Assembly: GCF_030252345.1 (NCBI RefSeq)
Contig: NZ_CP126980.1
Coordinates: 8,689,501-8,753,500 of the forward strand
Direction: 5' to 3'
DNA length: 64,000 nucleotides
Origin: Actinoplanes oblitus
GTDB taxonomy: Bacteria; Actinomycetota; Actinomycetes; Mycobacteriales; Micromonosporaceae
Shown: one piece after another, positions 57,529 through 64,000 of the stretch
How positions within the stretch are numbered: position 1 is the stretch's first letter
Layout: every line of letters begins with the position of its first letter
Notes under the pieces: generated by a model
What the model was told of the DNA's origin: nothing
Seen by the model: the letters and a program-made list of their open reading frames with translations, nothing else
The model's database searches: none
Made by a program: the position numbers and the translations under genes

Positions 57529-57534
57529 ATGCTA
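57529..57534 (-). promoter_or_regulatory. -10 box of thrB
   Basis: TAGCAT (minus strand), six bases, then ATG at 57522; predicted leaderless. thrB may therefore be transcribed apart from the MFS gene. Confidence 0.45.
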
Positions 57535-57547
57535 GAACTTGATCATC

Positions 57548-58798
57548 TCAGGGCGACTGCCGCGCCCCGGGTATCTCATTCCCGGCCACCGATCGGCGGG
57601 CCAGGCCGCGGGTGGCCAGCCACCAGCCGATCGCGTACCCCACCGTGATCAGGCCGCACACCGCCAGCACCACGGACTGGTCGACGTGGTCGACGACGGC
57701 GCTCGCGCCCAGCTGGCTGACCGCGATGGCCAGCGTCGCCAGCATCATGTCGGTGGCGAAGACCCGGCCGCGCAGCCGGTCGGGCACCTCGGCCTGCAGC
57801 GCGTAGTTGCTGAGCACCCAGTTGGTGCCGCCGGCGAAGTGCGCGACGAAGACCAGCAGCAGCACCAGCGGGAACCACGGGGCCCAGGCCACCCCCAGGT
57901 AGCCGAGACCGTACAGGCTCATCGACAGGGCCAGTCCGGTGAACATCCAGGCCGGGCGGGCCAGCACCGGCCGCATCACGAACGGGCCGACCAGCGCGCC
58001 CAGGCCGCGGACCGCGAAGAGCAGCCCGGCGCCCAGCGGGCCGACCCCGTGCGCGGCCGCGATCAGCGGGAACACGGTCAGCACGCCGTTGCCCAGGCCG
58101 ACCGCCGACTTCACGGTGACCAGGGCCCGGATCCGGGGCCGGGCGGCGATGTAGCGCAGCGCCTCGCGCAGGGCACCCCGCGAGGCCGCCGGCGCGCCCA
58201 CGGCGGCGCGCTCCGCCTGCAGCGGGCGGCGGACCAGCGCGGTCAGGAGGCTGCCCGCCAACAGGCAGACGGCGGTCACGGTGAAGCTGGCGTACGGCCC
58301 GAACGCGCTGCTCACCACGCCGCCGAGGGATGCCCCGAGAACGGTCATGGTGCCCCACGCCGAGCCGGCGATCGCGTTGGCGGCCGGCAGGTCGGCCGGA
58401 TCCACCACGTTCGGCAGGGCGGCCGAGCTGGCCGGCTGGTAGAACGCCTTGGCGACGGCCATCGCCCCGATGGCGACCAGGGCGAGCGGGGCGGTGGCCG
58501 CCGACCGGACCGCGAACAGCAGCAACACGGCGAAGAAGGCGGCCAGGTTCGCCGCGATCAGGATCTTCCGCCGGTCCAGGCGGTCGGCGACGGTTCCGGT
58601 GTACGGCAGCAGCAGCGCGTTGATCCCGGTGTCCACGGCCAGCACCAGGCCGCCCCAGAAGCCGCGCCCGGTGAGCTCCGGGAGCAGCACCAGCAGGGGC
58701 ACCATGACGAACCAGTCGGCCCCGAAGACCACCAGCTCAGCGGCGAACAGACGGCGGAAGTCGCGATTGCGGGTAAGGACCGAGAGCGTTGCTGGCAC
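57548..58798 (-). CDS. MFS transporter
   Basis: 416 residues with twelve hydrophobic segments. The A-like motif is GTVADRLDRRKILI in the loop after helix 2, and a second RLRGRVFATD in the loop of the C-terminal half. The layout fits the drug exporter groups of 12-helix MFS proteins (DHA3-like). The substrate is unknown. The GTG start is six bases after TAGATT. It lies just upstream of thrB and downstream of the RND gene, part of the accessory block that splits thrC from thrB. Confidence 0.88.
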   Translation of the reverse strand: MPATLSVLTRNRDFRRLFAAELVVFGADWFVMVPLLVLLPELTGRGFWGGLVLAVDTGINALLLPYTGTVADRLDRRKILIAANLAAFFAVLLLFAVRSAATAPLALVAIGAMAVAKAFYQPASSAALPNVVDPADLPAANAIAGSAWGTMTVLGASLGGVVSSAFGPYASFTVTAVCLLAGSLLTALVRRPLQAERAAVGAPAASRGALREALRYIAARPRIRALVTVKSAVGLGNGVLTVFPLIAAAHGVGPLGAGLLFAVRGLGALVGPFVMRPVLARPAWMFTGLALSMSLYGLGYLGVAWAPWFPLVLLLVFVAHFAGGTNWVLSNYALQAEVPDRLRGRVFATDMMLATLAIAVSQLGASAVVDHVDQSVVLAVCGLITVGYAIGWWLATRGLARRSVAGNEIPGARQSP

Positions 58799-58804
58799 GT
58801 ACAG

Positions 58805-58810
58805 AATCTA
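58805..58810 (-). promoter_or_regulatory. -10 box of the MFS gene
   Basis: TAGATT (minus strand), six bases, then GTG at 58798; predicted leaderless. Confidence 0.45.
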
Positions 58811-58889
58811 CGACGCGCGGAAACAGCGGGTGCCCGGCGGGAGACGCCGGGCACCGCTCTTCCTTATTTCTTGCTTATTTCTGTACGCC

Positions 58890-61800
58890 CTACTCCGGCT
58901 TCGCCGGGCCCTTCGGCATCTTCAGCACCTCGAACTGGTCGGTGTACCCGCGCAGCGCGCCGTTCCCGGCCGGCGTCGCGTCGTCCGGCACGGTGACCGG
59001 CTCCTCGGCGGCCGGCCCCGGCACGGCCGGCTCCCCGGCGGCCGGCGGCGTGGCCGGGGCGCCGCCCCGGGCGATCCGCTTGGCCTCGCGCTTCGCCTTC
59101 CGCCGCTCCTTGCGCCGCTCGACGATCGTGTAGAGCGCCGGGACCAGCACCAGGGTGAGCAGCGTGGAGCTGACCAGACCACCGATCACCACGATCGCCA
59201 GCGGCTGCGAGATGAAGCCGCCCTCGCCGGTCAGGCCGAGCGCCATCGGGATGAGCGCGAAGATCGTCGCGATGGCGGTCATCAGGATCGGCCGCACCCG
59301 GTGCCGGCCGCCCTCGATCACCGCCTCCTGCACGCCCATGCCGGCCGCCCGGTAGTGGTTGATCAGGTCCATCAGCACGATCGCGTTGGTGACCACGATG
59401 CCCACCAGCATCAGCACGCCGATCAGGGCCGGCACGCCGAGCGGGGTACCGGTGGCCAGCAGCAGGCCGATCGCGCCGGTCGCCGCGAACGGGATGGAGA
59501 CCAGCAGGATGATCGGCTGCAGGATGCTGCGGAACGTCGCCACCATGATGATGAAGACGATCGCGATGGCCGCCAGCACGGCGAGGCCGAGCTGCTTGAA
59601 CGCCTCCGCCTGGTCGGCGCTCACGCCGCCGATCGAGTACGAGGCGCCGGGCGGCAGGGTCAGCGCGTCCAGCTTCGTGGTCAGGTTCTTGGTGACCTCG
59701 GTGAGGTTCGAGCCGGTGACCGTGCCGGTGACCGTCACGGTGCGGTTGCCGTCCGTCCGGGTCACCTGCTCCGGGCCGTTGACCTGCTTGACCTCGGCGA
59801 CCCGGCTGAGCGGCACCGGACCCTTGGCGGTGGTCAGCGGCAGGTTCTCCAGCGCCGCGGTGTCGGCCGGCGCGGCACCGAACGAGATCACCACGTCCTG
59901 GCTGGTGCCGTCGATCGAGATCTGACCGGCCGGCGCGGAACGGAACATCCCGGCCACGCTCTGGCCGATCTGCGCCTCGGTGAGCCCGGCCTGGGCGGCC
60001 GCCTTGCGGTCCACCACCACGTCCAGGCGCGGGACGCTGGCCGCCAGGCTGCTGTCCACGTCGGCGACCCCGCCGACCTCGGACATCGCCTTGCTGACCT
60101 GCTCGGTGGCGCCGCTGAGCGCGTCGCTGTCGGCGGCGGTGACCTCGACCGACAGCTGGTTGCTGCCCAGGCCGGAGCTCTCCTCACCGATCTTGATCTC
60201 GCCGGCGCCGGTCAGCTTGGCGAACTCGTCGCGCAGCTGGTCGGAGACCTCCTCGGCGTCGGCGTCCTCGTCGAGCGCCACCTGGAAGCTCGCGGTACCG
60301 GCGCCGCCGCCCCCGGCGAACGGGTTCGCCGAGTTGCCACCGACGGTGACCTGATAGGTGGTCACCTCGTCGCGGTCGGCGAGAATCGCCTCGACCTTCT
60401 TGGCCGCCTCGTCGGTGGCCGCCAGGCTGGTGCCGACCGGCATCTCCTGGTTGATCGTGATGCTGTCCTGGCCGGAGGAGTCCAAGAAGTTCGTCTTCAG
60501 CGCCGTCGAGAGGCCGAACGTGCCGATCAGCACCGCGATGCCGATCAGCACGGTGGTCCAGCGGCGGGTGGTGGCGAACCGGATCACCGGCAGGTAGGAG
60601 CGCTGCAGCGGGCTGCGCGCCTCCTTCTCCTCGGCCGCCTTGCGGATCGCCTCGTTGTCGGCGTCCGCGGCCGGCGGCTTGAGGAACCAGTAGGCCAGCA
60701 CCGGCACCACTGTCAGCGACACGAACAGCGAGGCCAGCAGGGCCACCGTCACGGTGATCGCGAAGGACGCGAAGATCTGCCCGACCAGGCCGCCGACCAG
60801 CGCGATCGGAGCGAAGACGGCGACCGTGGTGAGGGTCGAGGCGGTCACCGCGCCGGCCACCTCACGGACCGCCGCCAGGATGGCGTGGACCTTCTCCTCG
60901 CCGTACTCCAGATGTCGTTTGATGTTCTCCAGGACGACGATCGAGTCGTCCACCACCCGGCCCACCGCGATGGTCAGCGCGCCGAGGGTGAGCAGGTTCA
61001 GGGTGAAGTCGCCGACCCAGAGCGCGATCAGCGCGATCAGCACGGAGAGCGGGATGGAGACCGCGGTGACCAGCGTCGAGCGGACGCTGAGCAGGAAGAT
61101 CAGGATGACCACCACCGCCATCGCCAGGCCGAGCAGGCCCTCGGTGGTCAGGCTCTTGATCGACCGCTCCACGTAGGGCGCCTGGTCGGTGATCACCGTG
61201 AGCTTCGCGCCGGTGTCCTTCTCCAGGTCGTCGAGCATGTCCCGGACCTGGTGCGAGATCTCCACCGGGTTGCCGTCCGGCCGCGCGGTGACGGCGATGC
61301 CGAGGCTGTCCACGCCGTCGGTGCGGGTGTACGACTCGGCGGCCGGCAGCTTGCTCTCCACCTTGGCGACGTCACCGAGGCGGACCGGGCCACGCGAGCC
61401 GGTCAGGTAGACGTCCTGCAGCTGCGCGACGGTGGTGATCGGGGTGCCCACCTGCACGGTCAGCGACTTGGTGCCGTCGGTGACCGCGCCGGCCGGGATG
61501 GAGACGCCGTTGGCCTGCAGCACGGTGGTCAGCGAGGCGGGGCTGACGCCGGCCGCGCCCATCTTGGCCAGGTCCGGCGTGATCACCACCTGCTTGGCAC
61601 GGGCGCCGGTGACCTGGGTGTCGCGGACCCCGGTGATGCCGTTCAGCTCCGGGACCACTGTTTCGTTCAGCTTGCCGAGCAGGTCGTTCTCGTCGGTCCC
61701 GCCGGAGGCGGCGAGCACGATCGCCGGGATGTCGTCGGTACCGCCGGCGAAGACCTGCGGGTCGACGTCGTCCGGCAGCTGTGACTGGATCCGGTTGATC

Positions 61801-62135
61801 GAGGTGGTGACCTGGTTGACGGCGGATGCGATGTCCGTGCCGTACTCGAACATCACCACGACGCTCGACACGTTCTCCCGCGAGGTGGAGGTGACCGTGT
61901 CGATGCCGTCGATGCCTTTCACCGCGTCCTCGAGCGGCTTGGTGACCTGCTCCTCGACCGTCTCCGGCGAGGCGCCGGGCAGCACCGCGCTGACGAAGGC
62001 CGCGGGCAGCTCGATCGACGGGAACAGCTGCTGTTTCAAGGACGGGATCGCATAGAGGCCGAAGCCGCTGATCACTATCGCGATCAGGGCGACGAGACCT
62101 CGGTTGGCAAGGCTGAGCCGTGTCAGAGCTGACAT
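58890..62135 (-). CDS. RND efflux transporter, AcrB/HAE1-like
   Basis: 1081 residues with a helix at 13-32, a large periplasmic-type loop (about 35-330), helices 2-6, a second loop (about 550-850) and the last helices, repeating the RND two-fold pattern. The proton-relay Asp pair is in VGRVVDDSIVVLENIKR. The C-terminal 90 residues are a Pro/Ala-rich cytoplasmic tail. It resembles AcrB-type pumps more than the mycobacterial MmpL group. No membrane-fusion protein or outer-membrane channel gene is next to it. GGGAG precedes the ATG. A divergent MarR gene probably controls it. Confidence 0.9.
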   Translation of the reverse strand: MSALTRLSLANRGLVALIAIVISGFGLYAIPSLKQQLFPSIELPAAFVSAVLPGASPETVEEQVTKPLEDAVKGIDGIDTVTSTSRENVSSVVVMFEYGTDIASAVNQVTTSINRIQSQLPDDVDPQVFAGGTDDIPAIVLAASGGTDENDLLGKLNETVVPELNGITGVRDTQVTGARAKQVVITPDLAKMGAAGVSPASLTTVLQANGVSIPAGAVTDGTKSLTVQVGTPITTVAQLQDVYLTGSRGPVRLGDVAKVESKLPAAESYTRTDGVDSLGIAVTARPDGNPVEISHQVRDMLDDLEKDTGAKLTVITDQAPYVERSIKSLTTEGLLGLAMAVVVILIFLLSVRSTLVTAVSIPLSVLIALIALWVGDFTLNLLTLGALTIAVGRVVDDSIVVLENIKRHLEYGEEKVHAILAAVREVAGAVTASTLTTVAVFAPIALVGGLVGQIFASFAITVTVALLASLFVSLTVVPVLAYWFLKPPAADADNEAIRKAAEEKEARSPLQRSYLPVIRFATTRRWTTVLIGIAVLIGTFGLSTALKTNFLDSSGQDSITINQEMPVGTSLAATDEAAKKVEAILADRDEVTTYQVTVGGNSANPFAGGGGAGTASFQVALDEDADAEEVSDQLRDEFAKLTGAGEIKIGEESSGLGSNQLSVEVTAADSDALSGATEQVSKAMSEVGGVADVDSSLAASVPRLDVVVDRKAAAQAGLTEAQIGQSVAGMFRSAPAGQISIDGTSQDVVISFGAAPADTAALENLPLTTAKGPVPLSRVAEVKQVNGPEQVTRTDGNRTVTVTGTVTGSNLTEVTKNLTTKLDALTLPPGASYSIGGVSADQAEAFKQLGLAVLAAIAIVFIIMVATFRSILQPIILLVSIPFAATGAIGLLLATGTPLGVPALIGVLMLVGIVVTNAIVLMDLINHYRAAGMGVQEAVIEGGRHRVRPILMTAIATIFALIPMALGLTGEGGFISQPLAIVVIGGLVSSTLLTLVLVPALYTIVERRKERRKAKREAKRIARGGAPATPPAAGEPAVPGPAAEEPVTVPDDATPAGNGALRGYTDQFEVLKMPKGPAKPE

Positions 62136-62172
62136 GGGCGCTCCCCCGAGATAATTTCGTCCGACACTGATA

Positions 62173-62189
62173 GTTTGCCTGACGCGAAC
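62173..62189. promoter_or_regulatory. Candidate MarR operator
   Basis: GTTTGC-CTGAC-GCGAAC is a 6-5-6 dyad with one mismatch, in the 140-base divergent region 38 bases upstream of the RND start. Confidence 0.4.
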
Positions 62190-62275
62190 AAATGGTTTTC
62201 GATGGGGGCCTCTTGGTACCGTCCGTCATCGGACCGACCCACCACGGCCATCAGCACGTCACTAAGGAGCGGGCG

Positions 62276-62719
62276 CTGAGCGAGAAGGAAAAGCTCATCG
62301 CGGAGATCATGGGTGCGCAGATCCGTTTGCAGCACCTGTTCGCGGACGATCGGTCCGATCCGCTCTTCTCGTCACATCTGACGATGTCCCAGTTGAAAAT
62401 ACTCTTGCTGCTGTCCCGCCACGGCACGTTGGCGGGCGGTGAGCTGGCCCGGATGGTGGGGGTCGGCGCCGCCGCACTGAGCGGCATGATCGACCGCCTG
62501 GTGGTGCAGGACCTGGTGACGCGCACGGAGGATCTGCACGACCGGCGGATCCGCCGGATCGGGCTGACGAAAGCGGGCACCAAGCTCATCGACGGCATCA
62601 TCACGGCCGGCATGACGAAACACCGCCAGCTCCTCAGCCGGCTCACAGCCGAGGAACTGACGGTGGTGTCCCAGGCGATGGAGATCCTGGTCCGCGAGGC
62701 GGGATCGGGCCAGGTCTAG
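62276..62719 (+). CDS. MarR family transcriptional regulator, probable CTG start
   Basis: 147 residues from CTG at 62276, the normal MarR length. The winged helix includes MSQLKILLLLSRHGTLAGGE, a recognition helix in AAALSGMIDRLV, and the wing DLHDRRIRRIGLT. An exact AAGGAG lies six bases before the CTG. An ATG at 62192 is in frame but has no ribosome site, overlaps the operator region and would add 28 residues unlike the family. It is divergent from the RND pump and probably represses it. Its 3' end resembles the 3' end of the convergent thrC. Confidence 0.82.
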   Translation: MSEKEKLIAEIMGAQIRLQHLFADDRSDPLFSSHLTMSQLKILLLLSRHGTLAGGELARMVGVGAAALSGMIDRLVVQDLVTRTEDLHDRRIRRIGLTKAGTKLIDGIITAGMTKHRQLLSRLTAEELTVVSQAMEILVREAGSGQV

Positions 62720-62773
62720 GACCTTCGCGACGACCCCTTTGATCTCAGGCCAGGTCGAGGGCCTTCGCGGCGA
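62708..62773. repeat. 26-bp direct repeat linking the marR and thrC 3' ends
   Basis: 62708-62733 and 62748-62773 match at 23 of 26 bases (GGCCAGGTC...CCTTCGCG). The first lies over the marR stop and the spacer, the second over the last codons of thrC. Confidence 0.8.
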
Positions 62774-63794
62774 TCAGGGCGTCGTTGGCGATCACGGTCG
62801 GCGACGGCGCGGTGGAGATCGCCCACTCCGGGTCCTTGAGCCCGTGCCCGGTGACCGTGCAGACCACCCGGGACCCGGCCGGGATCTTGCCGGCCGCCGC
62901 CTGCTGGAGCAGGCCGGCCACGCTGGCCGCGCTGCCCAGCTCGACGAAGACGCCGACCTCCCGGGCCAGCAGGCGGTACGCGTTCAGGATGTCCCGGTCG
63001 GTGACCGCCGAGATCAGGCCGCCCGAGGCGTCCCGGGCGTCCAGCGCCTTGGTCCAGCTCGCCGGGTTGCCGATCCGGATCGCGGTGGCGATGGTGGACG
63101 GCTGCTCGACCACCTTGCCGGTGACGATCGGGGCCGCGCCGGAGGCCTGGAAGCCGTACATCCTCGGCAGCCTGGTGCTGTTGCCGGCGTCCTTGTCCTC
63201 CTGGTACCCCATCCAGTACGCGGAGATGTTGCCGGCGTTGCCGACCGGCAGGCAGTGGATGTCCGGAGCGTCACCGAGCGCCTCGACGATCTCGAAGGAC
63301 GCCGTCTTCTGCCCGTGCAGGCGGAAGATGTTCACCGAGTTGACCAGGGCGACCGGGTAGTCCTGGGACAGTTTCGAGGCGAGCGCCAGGCAGTCGTCGA
63401 AGTTGCCGTCCACCTGGAGCAGCCGGGCCCCGTGCACCAGGGCCTGGGCCAGCTTGCCCAGCGCGATCTTGCCCTGCGGCACCAGCACGGCGCAGGTGAT
63501 CCCGGCGCGGGCAGCGTACGCCGCGGCCGACGCCGAGGTGTTGCCGGTGGACGCGCAGATGATCGCCTTGGCGCCCTCCTCGACCGCCTTGGAGACCGCC
63601 ATGGTCATCCCCCGGTCCTTGAACGAACCGGTCGGGTTGGCGCCCTCCACCTTCAGGTAGACGTCGGCGCCGATCCGCTGGGAGAGCACCGGCGCCGGCA
63701 CCAGCGGCGTGTTGCCCTCGTGCAACGTGACCACCGGGGTGGCCTCGGTCACCGGAAGCCGGTCCCGGTACGCCTCGATCAATCCCCGCCACAT
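62745..63794 (-). CDS. thrC: Threonine synthase
   Basis: 349 residues, a fold type II PLP enzyme. The PLP Lys59 is in [10 protein letters not shown], and the phosphate-binding loop is SVGNAGN-like [12 protein letters not shown]. It converts O-phosphohomoserine to threonine. GAGGGAG lies seven bases before the ATG. It converges with marR across 25 bases. The usual hom gene was not seen in the short stretch to the window edge, where a VOC gene stands instead. Confidence 0.95.
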   Translation of the reverse strand: MWRGLIEAYRDRLPVTEATPVVTLHEGNTPLVPAPVLSQRIGADVYLKVEGANPTGSFKDRGMTMAVSKAVEEGAKAIICASTGNTSASAAAYAARAGITCAVLVPQGKIALGKLAQALVHGARLLQVDGNFDDCLALASKLSQDYPVALVNSVNIFRLHGQKTASFEIVEALGDAPDIHCLPVGNAGNISAYWMGYQEDKDAGNSTRLPRMYGFQASGAAPIVTGKVVEQPSTIATAIRIGNPASWTKALDARDASGGLISAVTDRDILNAYRLLAREVGVFVELGSAASVAGLLQQAAAGKIPAGSRVVCTVTGHGLKDPEWAISTAPSPTVIANDALIAAKALDLA

Positions 63795-63871
63795 GGCCGC
63801 ACTCCCTCACTCACACCGGGCAATCGCGCACAGCGTGCCCGAGACATCCGGTCTCTGGGACCGGAAGTCCA

Positions 63872-64000
63872 TTATTCAGGACGGTGACACACCGCTTCGA
63901 CGTTGTTGCCGTCCGGATCGCGGACAAAAGCGCCGTAATAGTGCTCGTGGTACTCCGGGTGCAGCTTCGGCGTGTGCAGCACCTCGGCACCGGCGGCGGT
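63872..64000 (-). CDS. VOC (glyoxalase/bleomycin resistance) family protein, C-terminal part
   Basis: Only the last 42 codons are in the window. They read YYGAFVRDPDGNNVEAVCH near the end, the typical C-terminal strand of VOC proteins with its metal-ligand Glu. The TAA stop is at 63872-63874. Family members include glyoxalases, dioxygenases and antibiotic-binding proteins, so no function is assigned. The gene is upstream of thrC on the same strand, with a 77-base gap. Confidence 0.8.
   Translation of the reverse strand, partial: TAAGAEVLHTPKLHPEYHEHYYGAFVRDPDGNNVEAVCHRPE

Overview
This is a 64 kb piece of a high-GC actinobacterial chromosome. GTG starts are frequent, the order glyA-atp and rho-rpmE-prfA is kept, NucS, DivIVA-like coiled-coil proteins and an Asp-type MurA are present, and the gene content fits Micromonosporaceae (an Actinoplanes-like organism). 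The genus is inference, not proven. I saw no rRNA, tRNA, CRISPR, transposase or phage genes.

Layout. 1-7 kb is a B12-dependent acyl-CoA module: an isobutyryl-CoA-mutase-type large subunit (cut by the left edge), its MeaB chaperone, a thiolase and methylmalonyl-CoA epimerase. A PadR/FAD-monooxygenase pair sits inside it, and the cobalamin adenosyltransferase that could supply the cofactor is at 26.5 kb. 7-17 kb holds two DivIVA-like coiled-coil paralogues, an AI-2E-family exporter, a hydrolase, a small zinc-finger-like protein, an aldehyde dehydrogenase, an ABC transporter pair and nucS. 17.7-23.1 kb is a poorly known membrane cassette: a DUF4126 protein, a polytopic protein with a C-terminal GLNPYSRR domain, an FtsK/SpoIIIE-type ATPase with three RecA-like regions, and a coiled-coil/three-helix membrane protein. 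23-28 kb carries hydroxyacyl-CoA dehydrogenase, murA, the adenosyltransferase and PhzF.

28-39 kb is the F1Fo ATP synthase locus, transcribed leftward (glyA, atpI-like, atpZ, atpB, E, F, H, A, G, D). An LCP cell-wall ligase gene stands between atpD and atpC. 39-49 kb has an SDR-DUF2867 fusion, two threonylcarbamoyl-AMP synthases flanking a low-molecular-weight phosphatase, prmC, then an inserted rightward trio (GGDEF protein and two membrane-anchored beta-propellers), then prfA and rpmE. 49.6-52.2 kb is a compact RNA-repair operon (T4 Rnl1-like ligase, polynucleotide kinase/phosphatase, second small ligase), next to a bacterial nitric oxide synthase. 54-64 kb holds rho, thrB, an MFS exporter, an RND pump with a divergent MarR gene, thrC and the tail of a VOC protein.

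The ancestral leftward housekeeping series (thrC, thrB, rho, rpmE, prfA, prmC, yrdC, glyA, atp) is interrupted at four joints by accessory genes. Three themes recur. First, many genes have a TAnnnT-like -10 box 6-7 bases before the start codon, which predicts leaderless mRNAs. Second, three of the four spacers longer than 200 bp between convergent genes contain minisatellites, two of them related 63-bp arrays. Third, gene 3' ends are partly copied into the adjacent spacer in three places.
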